From contig JBFMHC010000009.1 in the NCBI GenBank assembly GCA_040751755.1, forward strand, positions 1-64,000: 64,000 bases of DNA, written 5' to 3'. This document shows positions 7,850-17,901 of the stretch, in pieces (the stretch's first letter is position 1; each line of letters starts with the position of its first letter). A model generated the notes under the pieces. It saw only the letters and a list, made by a program, of their open reading frames with translations, ran no database searches and had not been told where the DNA came from. The DNA comes from PFJX01 sp040751755. Its GTDB lineage: Bacteria; Pseudomonadota; Gammaproteobacteria; Burkholderiales; Thiobacillaceae. Position numbers and translations under genes: made by a program.

Positions 7850-9547
7850 GTGAACCGCCTGCTGATCAACCGCCGCTACTGGATCGTTCCGGTCCTGCTG
7901 TGGACAGTGCTTGTCGGCGGTTCGTATCTCTGGAACATCGACTCCCTGGACCGGCACGTCGAGGAACAGGTGCTCAGACAGAGCCGCTTCGTGTTCCAGA
8001 TGATGGAGTCCGCACGCCTGTGGAATGCCCGCCACGGCGGCGTCTACGGACTGATGGACGCGGAGACGCCGGCCAATCCCTACCTGGAGGTCCTGGAACG
8101 CGACCTGGTCACGCCGCTCGGCAAGCGCCTGACCCTGCTCAATCCCGCCTACATGTCGCGCCAGCTGGCACGGATACTCGACGAGCGCATGGGGGTGCAT
8201 GTCCATCTCACCAGCCTGGCCCCCCTGAACCCTGGCAACAAGGCCCTCGTCTGGGAGGCCGAGGCCCTGCTGCGCCTGGCCCGGGGGCAACGCGAATTCA
8301 TCGAGATCCACGAGACGTCCACCGTTCCCCTGGTGCGCTACATGGCCCCCCTGTTCGTCGAACAACCCTGCCTGGAATGCCACCGCAAGCAGGGATACCG
8401 CGAGGGTGACATGCGCGGCGGCATCGGCGTCAGCTTCCCGCTCGACCAGGTCATGCCCGGCATCGCGCGACAGCAGGCGAACATCGGCATCGTGCACCTG
8501 GCGACCTGGCTGATCCTCTGCCTGCTCACCCTGTCCTTCCTCGATGCGCAGCGCCGGCGGGTGCTGGCCCTGCAGCGCACGATGGACGAGCAGGAACGGA
8601 TCGTGCAGGACCGCACCGCCGCCCTGCGCAAGGAAGTGGACGAACGCCAGGCGGCCGAGGCGCGCATGCGCCTGCTGCTGAACTCCTCCGGCGAGGGCAT
8701 CATCGGCCTCGACGCGGCGGGCCACTGCACCTTCTGCAACCCCATGGCACTGGAGCTGCTGGGCTACCGCGACAAGGGCGGCGTCGTCGGCCGCTCCTTC
8801 CACGCCCTGGTGCAGGCGCAGGACGGCCTGGGCGGCGCCGATCGCCAGCACTGGCTGCGCATCGAGGCCTGGCGCGCCGGCGAGCCGGTACACCAGGAGG
8901 ACGCGGTGTTCCGGCGCGGCGACGGCAGCGACCTGGCAGTGGAGTTCCGCATCCACCCCATGCTCGCCGACGGCGTCGTGCAGGGCGCGGTGGTCAGCTT
9001 CGCCGACATCTCGGAACGCAAGGAGGCGCAGGAACGCATCTGGCGCCAGGCCAACTACGACCCGCTCACCGGCCTGCCCAACCGCCAGCTGCTGTTCGAC
9101 CGCCTGGAGCAGGCCATCGCCCAGGCGCGGCGGCTCAAGGACCGGCTGTCGGTGCTGTTCATCGACCTCGACAGGTTCAAGCAGGTCAACGACCAGTACG
9201 GCCACGAACTCGGCGACCGCCTGCTGCAGGAGGTCGCCACACGCATGTCCTCCTGCATGCGCTCCATGGACACCCTGGCGCGCCTGGGTGGCGACGAGTT
9301 CATCATGCTCCTGCAGGGCCACAACGACCCGCAGGGCGCGGAACGGGTCGCGGAGAAGATCATCGCCTGCCTGTCCACCCCCTTCCTCATCGACGGCCAC
9401 GCCCTGCAAATCGGCGCCTCGGTGGGGATCGCCTACTTCCCGGACCACGCGCAGACCGCCGCCGAGCTGGTACGCCACGCCGACCGCGCCATGTACGAGG
9501 TGAAGGAGGCCGGCCGCAACACCTACCGCGTCTACCAACCCCAGTGA
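7850..9547 (+). CDS. Membrane diguanylate cyclase with haem-binding DUF3365, PAS and GGDEF domains
   Basis: A 565-residue signalling protein. Order: a membrane segment (about 11-28); a periplasmic DUF3365/Tll0287-like sensor ending in CLECH near residue 175, a CXXCH motif expected to attach haem c; a second membrane segment (about 212-230); a short coiled coil; a PAS domain (about 275-390); and a GGDEF domain with intact GGDEF and an RSMD I-site five residues upstream. It probably senses redox state or a gas in the periplasm and sets cyclic di-GMP. I chose the GTG at 7850 (AAGGGG upstream, then a polar N-terminus and the membrane helix) over an in-frame TTG at 7823, which overlaps the promoter. 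The ald gene follows 7 bases later. Confidence 0.88.
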   Translation: MNRLLINRRYWIVPVLLWTVLVGGSYLWNIDSLDRHVEEQVLRQSRFVFQMMESARLWNARHGGVYGLMDAETPANPYLEVLERDLVTPLGKRLTLLNPAYMSRQLARILDERMGVHVHLTSLAPLNPGNKALVWEAEALLRLARGQREFIEIHETSTVPLVRYMAPLFVEQPCLECHRKQGYREGDMRGGIGVSFPLDQVMPGIARQQANIGIVHLATWLILCLLTLSFLDAQRRRVLALQRTMDEQERIVQDRTAALRKEVDERQAAEARMRLLLNSSGEGIIGLDAAGHCTFCNPMALELLGYRDKGGVVGRSFHALVQAQDGLGGADRQHWLRIEAWRAGEPVHQEDAVFRRGDGSDLAVEFRIHPMLADGVVQGAVVSFADISERKEAQERIWRQANYDPLTGLPNRQLLFDRLEQAIAQARRLKDRLSVLFIDLDRFKQVNDQYGHELGDRLLQEVATRMSSCMRSMDTLARLGGDEFIMLLQGHNDPQGAERVAEKIIACLSTPFLIDGHALQIGASVGIAYFPDHAQTAAELVRHADRAMYEVKEAGRNTYRVYQPQ

Positions 9548-9554
9548 GGCCAGC

Positions 9555-10649
<1,095 letters not shown>

Positions 10650-10701
10650 GCGGCGACCGTCCATAATGGAAACACCCTGTCCCAACGAGAAGGAGTGCAC
10701 C

Positions 10702-11118
10702 ATGAACCGACGCACCTTCCTCTTCCTGCCGCTGGCCGCCCTGCTGCCCCTGCAGAGCGGCTGCGAGACCTACCCGCGCTACGGCGAGGTGCGGGTGCAT
10801 GACCGCGACTACGACGTGCGGGTGGTGTTCACCGACCACGACCGCGTGCTGATCCGCGACTACTACGCCCCCCGCCACGCCCGCCTGCCGCCCGGCCTGG
10901 CCAAGCAGGGCAAGGTGCCGCCCGGCCACGCCTGGCGCATGCGGCGCGGCACGCCGATCCCGCAGGACTACCACTGGCACGCCATCCCCGCAGACCTGGA
11001 CGGCCGCCTCTCGCGCCTGCCGGACGGCTATGTGCGGGTGATCGTCGGCGCCGACATCGGCATCATGAACGTGCGCACCCGCGTGGTGGTGGACCTGCTG
11101 GAAGACATCGCCGACTGA
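10702..11118 (+). CDS. Putative lipoprotein related to CigR/RcnB-type periplasmic proteins
   Basis: 138 residues. The N-terminus is a lipoprotein signal: basic MNRR, a hydrophobic stretch and the lipobox LQSGC at about residues 16-20, so it is probably anchored in a membrane facing the periplasm. The middle segment LPPGLAKQGKVPPGHAWRMRRG and the following aromatic-rich part resemble the CigR/RcnB-like families, whose function is poorly known. GAGAAGGAG lies before the ATG. A GTG start for the next gene follows one base after the stop. Confidence 0.7.
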   Translation: MNRRTFLFLPLAALLPLQSGCETYPRYGEVRVHDRDYDVRVVFTDHDRVLIRDYYAPRHARLPPGLAKQGKVPPGHAWRMRRGTPIPQDYHWHAIPADLDGRLSRLPDGYVRVIVGADIGIMNVRTRVVVDLLEDIAD

Positions 11119-11119
11119 C

Positions 11120-11401
11120 GTGGCGACGAACGCGGGCAGGTGGTCGGCGCGCGTGACGCGCGAAAGCAACGCCCTGGACCTCGAGCCCGGGGTGTTCACC
11201 TGGGACGACCCGGCGCGCATCGCCGCCTCGCTCAAGCGTTCCGCAGAGGCCAGCGCGCGCCGCAAGGCGGCGCCGTTCCGCTCCGCCATGTCGATGCTGG
11301 CGTTCTACATCAACCGCGCCGGCAGGCATCTGGACCCGCGCCAAAGGCGCATACTCGAAGAGGCGAAGGCGGAGTTGCGCCGCGCCTTCGGCAGGACGTG
11401 A
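11120..11401 (+). CDS. DUF3175 family protein
   Basis: 93 residues, basic and soluble. RWSARVTRESNALDLEPGVF followed by a WDDP segment and SMLAFYINRAG matches DUF3175, a family of unknown function found in many proteobacteria. The GTG start lies directly after the TGA of the lipoprotein gene, so translation is probably coupled. The pap gene starts 36 bases downstream. Confidence 0.75.
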   Translation: MATNAGRWSARVTRESNALDLEPGVFTWDDPARIAASLKRSAEASARRKAAPFRSAMSMLAFYINRAGRHLDPRQRRILEEAKAELRRAFGRT

Positions 11402-11437
11402 CGTATCCCATCATTCCACCGACAGAGACCGACTGAA

Positions 11438-12928
11438 ATGTTCGAATCCGCGGAACTCGGCCACACCCTGGACAAGAAGACCTTCGACCAGGAACTCCCC
11501 GCGCTGCGCGCCGCCCTCCTGGATGCCCAGTACGAACTGGTGGAGAAGCGCGGCTTCCAGGTCGCCATCATCGTCAGCGGCGTGGACGGCGGCGGCCGCC
11601 GCGAGACCGTGCACAAGCTCAACGAATGGCTGGACCCGCGCCACATCGAGACCCACGGCATGGGCACGCCGTCAGACGAGGAGCGCGACCGGCCGGAGAT
11701 GTGGCGCTTCTGGCGCGTCCTGCCGGCCAAGGGCAGGATCGGCATCTTCCAGGGCTCCTGGTACAGCGACCCGTTCATCCAGAAGGTCTACGGCGAGATC
11801 AAGACCGCCGCCCTGGAGGAGGCCATGGAGCGCAACGTGCGCTTCGAGAAGATGCTCGCCGACGAGGGCGCCCTGATCCTCAAGTTCTGGTTCCACCTCT
11901 CCAAGGACCGGCAGCGCGCGCGCCTCAAGGCCCTGGAGAAGGATCCCGTGACGCGCTGGCGCGTGACCGAGCGCGACTGGCGCCACTTCAAGCTCTACGA
12001 GCGCTTCTACCGCACCGCCGACGCCGCCCTGCGCATCACCAGCACCGCGCAGGCGCCGTGGTACATCATCGACGGCAGCGACGAGCGCTACCGCAGCATG
12101 ACCATGGGCAAGATCCTGCTCGAGGCCCTGCGCCGCCGCCTCGACGCCAGCCCGCCGGCCCACTCCATCCCCGCCCTGCCGGCCCTGCCGCACGTCGACA
12201 AGACCAACATCCTGCGCGCCCTGGACCTGGGCAGGAAGGTGGGCAAGAAGAAGTACGAACGCGATCTGGAGGCCCTGCAGGGGCGCCTGGCCACCCTGAT
12301 GCGCGACCCGCGCTTTCAGAAGCGCACCGTGGTGGCGGTGTTCGAGGGCCACGACGCGGCCGGCAAGGGCGGCGCGATCCGCCGCATCACCGGCGCGCTC
12401 GACGCCCGTTTCTACCAGGTCATCCCGGTCGCCGCGCCAACCGAGGAGGAACGCGCGCAGCCCTACCTGTGGCGCTTCTGGCGCCATGTCCCGCGGCGCG
12501 GGCGGCTGGCCATCTTCGACCGCTCCTGGTACGGCCGCGTGCTGGTCGAGCGGGTCGAGGGCTATTGCACGGAATACGACTGGCTGCGTGCCTACAACGA
12601 GATCAACGACTTCGAGGCGCAACTGCACGCGCACGACGTGATCGTCGTGAAGTTCTGGCTGTCGATCAGCCAGGAGGAGCAGCTCAAGCGCTTCCAGGCG
12701 CGCGAGCAGATCCCCTTCAAGCACTTCAAGATCACCGAGGAGGACTGGCGCAACCGCGACAAGTGGGACCAGTACGAGCAGGCGGTGTGCGACATGGTCG
12801 ACCGCACCAGCACCGAGATCGCCCCCTGGGTGCTGGTGGAGGCGGAGGACAAGCACTACGCCCGCCTCAAGGTGCTGAACACCCTGTGCGACCGCATCGA
12901 GGCGAGCCTCGCCGCCAAGACGGGCTGA
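11438..12928 (+). CDS. pap: Polyphosphate:AMP phosphotransferase (two-domain PPK2)
   Basis: A 496-residue enzyme that uses polyphosphate to phosphorylate AMP to ADP (class II PPK2). Two tandem PPK2 domains are visible, each with the WRFWR signature (MWRFWRVLP near 90 and LWRFWRHVP near 347). The C-terminal domain has an intact Walker A (GHDAAGKGGAIRR, about 303-315), while the N-terminal one reads SGVDGGGRRETV without the Walker lysine, as expected for the non-catalytic half. Its presence suggests polyphosphate is used as an energy or phosphate store. A palindrome follows the stop and precedes the CDGSH gene. Confidence 0.93.
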   Translation: MFESAELGHTLDKKTFDQELPALRAALLDAQYELVEKRGFQVAIIVSGVDGGGRRETVHKLNEWLDPRHIETHGMGTPSDEERDRPEMWRFWRVLPAKGRIGIFQGSWYSDPFIQKVYGEIKTAALEEAMERNVRFEKMLADEGALILKFWFHLSKDRQRARLKALEKDPVTRWRVTERDWRHFKLYERFYRTADAALRITSTAQAPWYIIDGSDERYRSMTMGKILLEALRRRLDASPPAHSIPALPALPHVDKTNILRALDLGRKVGKKKYERDLEALQGRLATLMRDPRFQKRTVVAVFEGHDAAGKGGAIRRITGALDARFYQVIPVAAPTEEERAQPYLWRFWRHVPRRGRLAIFDRSWYGRVLVERVEGYCTEYDWLRAYNEINDFEAQLHAHDVIVVKFWLSISQEEQLKRFQAREQIPFKHFKITEEDWRNRDKWDQYEQAVCDMVDRTSTEIAPWVLVEAEDKHYARLKVLNTLCDRIEASLAAKTG

Positions 12929-12954
12929 ATTCATCGCGATTTCCCTGTAGCATC

Positions 12955-12981
12955 AATAGCCGACAGATTTTGTCGACTATT
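12955..12981. promoter_or_regulatory. Operator-like palindrome upstream of the CDGSH gene
   Basis: Arms AATAGCCGACA (12955-12965) and TGTCGACTATT (12971-12981) are inverted repeats with one mismatch around a 5-base AT-rich centre. It lies 25 bases before the CDGSH ATG in a stretch clearly AT-richer than its surroundings. It could be a repressor site or an mRNA hairpin; there is no T-run to make it a terminator. Confidence 0.45.
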
Positions 12982-13006
12982 AACCGCACACATAAGGAAG
13001 ATCGAA

Positions 13007-13249
13007 ATGAGCGAACCCGTGGTGGCCGGCAAGGACCCGATCGAAGTGCAACTGGAGGCAGGCAAGAGCTATTGGTGGTGCGCCTGCGGCCGCTCGAAAA
13101 CCCAGCCCTGGTGCGACGGCTCGCACGCCGGCACCGACATCGAGCCGCAGGAGTTCAAGGTGGAAAGCGCCGGCAGCTACTGGCTGTGCGCCTGCAAGCA
13201 GAGCGCCAACGCGCCGTTCTGCGACGGCGCGCACGAGCTGCTGGATTGA
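13007..13249 (+). CDS. CDGSH-type iron-sulfur protein (two motifs)
   Basis: 80 residues with two CDGSH motifs: CACGRSKTQPWCDGSH (about 23-38) and CACKQSANAPFCDGAH (about 61-76). Each is the CXCX9-10CDG(S/A)H pattern with three Cys and one His that binds a 2Fe-2S cluster in mitoNEET-like proteins. It is probably a soluble redox or cluster-carrier protein; the exact role is unknown. AAGGAAG precedes the ATG. The rnf operon begins 85 bases downstream from its own promoter. Confidence 0.92.
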   Translation: MSEPVVAGKDPIEVQLEAGKSYWWCACGRSKTQPWCDGSHAGTDIEPQEFKVESAGSYWLCACKQSANAPFCDGAHELLD

Positions 13250-13280
13250 CTTAACGCCCCCTTAAGCCTCCCGGTGCGGG

Positions 13281-13310
13281 TTGTGAGGCCGGCGCGCGGG
13301 AGGCGATAAT
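13281..13310 (+). promoter_or_regulatory. Sigma70-type promoter of the rnf operon
   Basis: TTGTGA (13281-13286) and GATAAT (13305-13310) with an 18-base spacer, 24 bases before the rnfA ATG. The first gene of the operon follows directly. Confidence 0.55.
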
Positions 13311-13334
13311 CCCAGGATTCCAGCCGGAAGCCTC

Positions 13335-13910
13335 ATGGAAGACTACCTCCTCATCATCGTCGGCACGGTGTTCGTGAACAACATCGTGATGTCCAAGATC
13401 CTTGGCCTGTGCCCCTTCATGGGCGTGTCCAGGAAGCTGGAGACCTCGCTCGGCATGGGCGCGGCGACGACCTTCGTGCTCACCCTGGCCTCCGGCGCCA
13501 GCTACCTGATCGACACCTATCTACTCGGCCAGGAACTCGCCTACCTGCGCACCCTCTCCTTCATCGTCGTGATCGCCGGCATCGTCGGCTTCACCGAGAT
13601 GTTCATCAGGAAGACCTCGCCGGTGCTGTTCCGCGTGCTCGGCATCTACCTGCCGCTGATCACCACCAACTGCGCGGTGCTCGGCATCCCCCTGCTCAAC
13701 GTGCAGGAGCAGCACGGCTTCGTGGAGTCGCTGCTGTTCGGCCTGGGCGGCGCGCTCGGCTTCTCCATGGTGCTGATCCTGTTCGCCGCCATGCGCGAGC
13801 GCCTGGAGGCGGCGGACGTGCCGCTGCCGTTCCGCGGCACCAGCATCGCCATGATCACCGCCGGGCTCATGAGCCTGGCCTTCATGGGCTTCGCGGGGTT
13901 GATCAAATGA
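13335..13910 (+). CDS. rnfA: Rnf electron transport complex subunit A
   Basis: A 191-residue integral membrane subunit with about six helices. VNNIVMSKILGLCPFMGVS and PLITTNCAVLGIPLLN are diagnostic of RnfA/NqrE; the conserved cysteines in ILGLCPF and TTNCAVL belong to the membrane 2Fe-2S site shared with RnfE. The complex couples electron flow between ferredoxin and NAD to ion movement across the inner membrane. It heads rnfABCDGE. Unlike the other junctions in this operon, 94 bases of repeat separate it from rnfB. Confidence 0.97.
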   Translation: MEDYLLIIVGTVFVNNIVMSKILGLCPFMGVSRKLETSLGMGAATTFVLTLASGASYLIDTYLLGQELAYLRTLSFIVVIAGIVGFTEMFIRKTSPVLFRVLGIYLPLITTNCAVLGIPLLNVQEQHGFVESLLFGLGGALGFSMVLILFAAMRERLEAADVPLPFRGTSIAMITAGLMSLAFMGFAGLIK

Positions 13911-14004
13911 ATGTCGGCAGTCGGCAATCGGCGGTCGGCAGCAATGGCAAGCAGTTCCTCACGGCCCACTGTGAACTGGCGACTGGCTGCTTGAGGATGG
14001 CCGC
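13911..14004. repeat. Family C short repeat between rnfA and rnfB
   Basis: Tandem-like GTCGGCA/ATCGGCG units (about 13914-13941) followed by an inverted pair CAGTTC and GTGAACTG (about 13954-13980). The rest of the operon has overlapping or adjacent genes, so this looks like a later insertion. A related block with CAGTCGGCAGT lies at 63200-63258. rnfB keeps a GGATGG ribosome binding site just past the repeat. Confidence 0.6.
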
Positions 14005-14550
14005 ATGATTTCGGCCATCCTGGTCATGGCCGCCATCGGCCTGGTGCTGGGCGGCGTGCTCGGCTGGGCGTCGATCCGCTTCCGCGTCCAGGAGGACCCG
14101 CTGGTGGACAAGATCGACGCCATCCTGCCGCAGACGCAATGCGGCCAGTGCGGCTTTCCCGGCTGCAAGCCCTACGCCGAGGCGATCGCCAAGGGCGAGG
14201 TGGCGATCAACAAGTGCCCGCCCGGCGGTACCGAAGGCATCAAGCGACTGGCCGAACTCCTGGGCGTGGAGCCCCCCTCCGCCGACGGCATGGAGATCAA
14301 GCCGAAGGCCATCGCCATCATCGACGAGAACACCTGCATCGGCTGCACCCTGTGCATCCAGGCCTGCCCGGTCGACGCCATCGTCGGCGCCGCCAAGCAG
14401 ATGCACGTGATCATCGCCAGCCAGTGCACCGGCTGCGAGCTGTGCCTGCCACCCTGCCCGGTCGACTGCATCCGCATGGAGGTGGTCAAGGAGGACCTGG
14501 CCACATGGAAGTGGCGCTATCCCATCCACCGACTGCGCCAGGTGTCCTGA
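14005..14550 (+). CDS. rnfB: Rnf electron transport complex subunit B (ferredoxin-like)
   Basis: 181 residues. An N-terminal membrane anchor (about 1-22) is followed by a four-cysteine cluster domain (CGQCGFPGC, about 48-56) and two ferredoxin 4Fe-4S motifs, CIGCTLCIQACPVD (about 112-125) and CTGCELCLPPCPVD (about 142-155). RnfB is the likely electron entry point from ferredoxin. The TGA overlaps the rnfC ATG as TGATG. Confidence 0.97.
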   Translation: MISAILVMAAIGLVLGGVLGWASIRFRVQEDPLVDKIDAILPQTQCGQCGFPGCKPYAEAIAKGEVAINKCPPGGTEGIKRLAELLGVEPPSADGMEIKPKAIAIIDENTCIGCTLCIQACPVDAIVGAAKQMHVIIASQCTGCELCLPPCPVDCIRMEVVKEDLATWKWRYPIHRLRQVS

Positions 14551-16232
14551 TGCCGCGACGCCTCCATTCCTTCCCCGGCGGGGTGCATCCCGAGGATCAC
14601 AAGGCGGAATCCAACGCCACGCCGATCCGCGCCATGCCGCTGCTGGCGCGCTACGTGGTACCGCTGCGCCAGCACATCGGCACCCCGGCGCACCCGGTGG
14701 TGCGCGTGGGCGAGCGGGTGTTGAAGGGACAGGTGATCGGCGCCGCCGAGGGCTACGTCTCGACCGCCGTGCACGCCCCCACCTCCGGCACGGTCGCCGC
14801 CATCGAGGCGCGCGCGGTGCCGCACCCCTCCGGCCTGTTCGACACCGCCATCGTCATCGACGCGGACGGCCTGGACGAGGCCGTCGAATGCCTGCCCCTG
14901 GACTGGCGGGGCATGGACCCCAGCGCCCTGCGCAACCGTCTGCGCGAGATGGGGCTGGCCGGCCTGGGCGGCGCCGTGTTCCCCAGCTACATCAAGCTCA
15001 ACCCCGGGGCGGCGAAGGGGGGGACGGGCCAAATCCACACCCTCATCCTCAACGGCGCCGAGTGCGAGCCCTGGATCACCTGCGACGACCGCCTGATGCG
15101 TGAACGCGCGGCGGAGCTGATGCAGGGCGTGGCGGTGATGCGCCACATGCTCGGCGCGCGCGAGGTGCTGATCGGCATCGAGGACAACAAGCCCGAGGCG
15201 ATCGCGGCGATGGCCGCCGCCGCGGACGGCGCCGCCGAGGTGGTGGCGGTGCCCACGCAATACCCGGGCGGTGGCGGCAAACAGCTGGCCTACACCCTCA
15301 CCGGCGTGGAAGTGCCCGCGGGCGGCCTGACCACCGACCTCGGCATCCAGATGTTCAACGTCGGCACCGCCTACGGCCTGTACCGCGCGGTGATGCACGG
15401 AGAACCGCTGATCAGCCGCGTGGTCACGGTCACCGGCCACGTCGCCGCGCCCGGCAACTTCGAGGTGCGCCTGGGCACGCCGATCAGCGACCTGCTGGCG
15501 GCGGCGGGCGGCAGCCTCCCCGGCGGCAGCGGCGAACTGGTGGGCGGACCGATGATGGGCTTCGACCTCATGGACCTCGCCGCGCCGGTGACCAAGGCGG
15601 TGAACTGCATCATCGCCAAGTCGCCCGCGTTGTTCCCGGCCAGGCCCGCCGCCCTGCCGTGCATCCGCTGCGGCGCCTGCGCGCGCGCCTGCCCGGCGAG
15701 CCTGCAGCCGTTCGAGATGTACTGGTTCAGCCGCGCCAAGGACTTCGGCAAGGCGCAGGGCTACAAGCTGTTCGACTGCATCGAGTGCGGCTGCTGCTCC
15801 TACGTGTGCCCCAGCCACATCCCGCTGGTGGACTACTTCCGCTTCGCGAAGAGCGAGATCTGGGAGCGCGAGCGCGAGAAGCAGGCCTCCGACCAGGCGC
15901 GCACGCGTCACGAGTTCAAGACCTTCCGCCTGGAGCGGGAGAAACAGGAGAAGGCGGAGAAGTTCGCCAAGGCCGCCGCCGAGACCAAGGCCAAGGCCGC
16001 CGCGCCCGAAGCCGAGGCGGACCCGGACGCGGCGAAGAAGAAGGCCATCCTGGAGGCGGCCCTCGCGCGCGCGCAGAAGGCCAAGGCGGAGATGGCCGAG
16101 GCCGGCATCACGCCGAAGAACACCGATAACCTGCCGCCCGCCGTGCAGCGGGAGATCGCCGAGATCGAGGCGCGCCGCGAACACGCCGTCGAGGCCGCTG
16201 GGACCGGCCTGGACACCAAGGAGAACGGATGA
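14550..16232 (+). CDS. rnfC: Rnf electron transport complex subunit C
   Basis: 560 residues, a cytoplasmic-side subunit that binds NADH, FMN and two 4Fe-4S clusters. It starts at the ATG overlapping the rnfB stop and opens with FPGGVHPEDHKAES. The FMN/NADH domain includes GLGGAVFPSYIKLN and LNGAECEPWITCDD; two clusters are read as CIRCGACARACP (about 371-382) and CIECGCCSYVCP (about 410-421). From about residue 435 the tail is a Lys/Glu/Ala-rich coiled coil, a length-variable feature of proteobacterial RnfC. The last bases overlap the rnfD start by 4. Confidence 0.97.
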   Translation: MPRRLHSFPGGVHPEDHKAESNATPIRAMPLLARYVVPLRQHIGTPAHPVVRVGERVLKGQVIGAAEGYVSTAVHAPTSGTVAAIEARAVPHPSGLFDTAIVIDADGLDEAVECLPLDWRGMDPSALRNRLREMGLAGLGGAVFPSYIKLNPGAAKGGTGQIHTLILNGAECEPWITCDDRLMRERAAELMQGVAVMRHMLGAREVLIGIEDNKPEAIAAMAAAADGAAEVVAVPTQYPGGGGKQLAYTLTGVEVPAGGLTTDLGIQMFNVGTAYGLYRAVMHGEPLISRVVTVTGHVAAPGNFEVRLGTPISDLLAAAGGSLPGGSGELVGGPMMGFDLMDLAAPVTKAVNCIIAKSPALFPARPAALPCIRCGACARACPASLQPFEMYWFSRAKDFGKAQGYKLFDCIECGCCSYVCPSHIPLVDYFRFAKSEIWEREREKQASDQARTRHEFKTFRLEREKQEKAEKFAKAAAETKAKAAAPEAEADPDAAKKKAILEAALARAQKAKAEMAEAGITPKNTDNLPPAVQREIAEIEARREHAVEAAGTGLDTKENG

Positions 16233-17263
16233 ACGGCTCCCCCTTCACCCTGCTGCAACGCAACTCGGTGTCCGCCGTGATGCTGAAGGTGATGGCCGCA
16301 CTGATCCCCGGCACCCTCGCGCACGCCTGGTTCTTCGGCCCCGGCATCTGGGTCAGCCTGTTCGTCTGCGGCGTCCTCGCGGTCGGCTTCGAGACCCTCA
16401 TGCTGCTGCTGCGCGGCCGTCCCCTCGGCCCCTTCCTCAAGGATGGCTCGGTACTGGTCACCGCCTGGCTGCTGGCCCTCTCCCTGCCGACACTGGCACC
16501 GTGGTGGCTGTACGCGGTGGCGGTGATCTTCGCCGTGGTGGTGGCCAAGCATCTGTACGGCGGGCTCGGCCAGAACCTGTTCAATCCCGCCATGGTCGGC
16601 TATGCGGTGCTGATCGTCAGCTTCCCCACCTACATGACGCAGTGGCCGGGACCGATCGGCGTGGCCATGCACGACATCAGCCTGGGCGAGGCCTTCGACC
16701 TGGTGTTCGCCGGCCAGGGCGCGATCAGTGCGGACGCCTACACCGCCGCCACCGCGCTCGACACCTGGAAGACGCAGGCGCGCCTGGGCAAGCCGGTGGC
16801 GGAGATCCTCGCCCTGCCCGCCTTCGGCTGGGCCGGCGGGCGCGGCCAGGAGCTGGTGGCCCTCATGTACCTGTTCGGCGGCCTGTTGCTCCTGAGCAAC
16901 CGCCTCATCACCTGGCACATCCCCGCCGCCTTCCTCGGCGCCATCGCCGCCACCGCGGGCGTCCTGCAGCTGCTCGACCCCGCGCAGCACGCCGGGCCGC
17001 TGTTCCACCTGCTCTCCGGCGGCGCCATGCTGGGCGCCTTCTTCATCGCCACCGACCCGGTTACCGCCGCCTCCACGCCGCGCGGCAAGCTGATCTACGC
17101 CGGCCTCGCCGGCATGCTCACGGTGCTGATCCGCAACTTCGGCGGCTACCCGGACGGCGTGGCCTTCTCCATCCTGCTCATGAACGTGGCCGCGCCCTTC
17201 ATCGACACCTACACCCAGCCGCGGGTGTTCGGCCATGCCCGCGCCGGCAGGGAGCGGCCATGA
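16229..17263 (+). CDS. rnfD: Rnf electron transport complex subunit D
   Basis: 344 residues, an integral membrane subunit with about nine to ten helices that carries covalently attached FMN. The segment FFIATDPVTAASTPRGKLIY contains the flavinylation threonine region of RnfD/NqrB. GGLGQNLFNPAMVGY is another conserved stretch. The ATG overlaps the rnfC stop (ATGA), and its own end overlaps the rnfG start, consistent with coupled translation. Confidence 0.96.
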   Translation: MNGSPFTLLQRNSVSAVMLKVMAALIPGTLAHAWFFGPGIWVSLFVCGVLAVGFETLMLLLRGRPLGPFLKDGSVLVTAWLLALSLPTLAPWWLYAVAVIFAVVVAKHLYGGLGQNLFNPAMVGYAVLIVSFPTYMTQWPGPIGVAMHDISLGEAFDLVFAGQGAISADAYTAATALDTWKTQARLGKPVAEILALPAFGWAGGRGQELVALMYLFGGLLLLSNRLITWHIPAAFLGAIAATAGVLQLLDPAQHAGPLFHLLSGGAMLGAFFIATDPVTAASTPRGKLIYAGLAGMLTVLIRNFGGYPDGVAFSILLMNVAAPFIDTYTQPRVFGHARAGRERP

Positions 17264-17901
17264 CCCCGGCGCTGCGCGAGACCATCTCCACCTCGCTCAC
17301 CCTGCTGGTGTTCTCGGTGGTGTGCGCAGGCCTGCTGGCCGGCTCCTTCGTCGCCACGCGGCCCAACATCGAGCGCAGCGAGCAACTGGAAAAGATGCGC
17401 CTGGTCGAGCAGGTGCTGCCCAAGGGGGGCTTCGACAACGACCCCATCGCCGCCGCCCGCCCCCTGCCCGCCGACGCCCTGCTGGGCCTGAAGCGCCCGG
17501 GCGTCGCCTACCTGGCCACGCAGGCCGGAGAGCCGGCGGCGGTGGTGCTGGAGGCAGTGGCGCCGGACGGCTACTCGGGCGAGATCCGCCTGCTCATCGG
17601 CATCCGCGCCGATGGCCGCGTCGCCGGCGTGCGCGTCACCGCGCACCGCGAGACGCCCGGCCTGGGCGACTACATCGAGGTCGCGAAGAGCAACTGGATC
17701 CGCCAGTTCGACGACAAGCGCCTCGATGCCCCAGCCGCCGAGGCCTGGAAGGTGCGCAAGGACGGCGGCCAGTTCGACTACGTGGCCGGCGCCACCATCA
17801 CCCCGCGCGCGGTGGTGAAGGCGGTGCACAAGGCGCTGCGCTATTTTGAGATGCATCGGGACGCGCTGCTGCGTCCCGCCCCCTCGGGAGGAAGGCCATG
17901 A
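17260..17901 (+). CDS. rnfG: Rnf electron transport complex subunit G
   Basis: 213 residues. One N-terminal membrane segment (about 14-34) anchors a periplasmic FMN-binding domain with GLGDYIEV and AGATITPRAVVKAV; the threonine in GATIT is the expected site of covalent FMN attachment by ApbE. No apbE gene is seen in this window. It starts in the ATGA overlap with rnfD and ends overlapping rnfE. Confidence 0.96.
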   Translation: MTPALRETISTSLTLLVFSVVCAGLLAGSFVATRPNIERSEQLEKMRLVEQVLPKGGFDNDPIAAARPLPADALLGLKRPGVAYLATQAGEPAAVVLEAVAPDGYSGEIRLLIGIRADGRVAGVRVTAHRETPGLGDYIEVAKSNWIRQFDDKRLDAPAAEAWKVRKDGGQFDYVAGATITPRAVVKAVHKALRYFEMHRDALLRPAPSGGRP

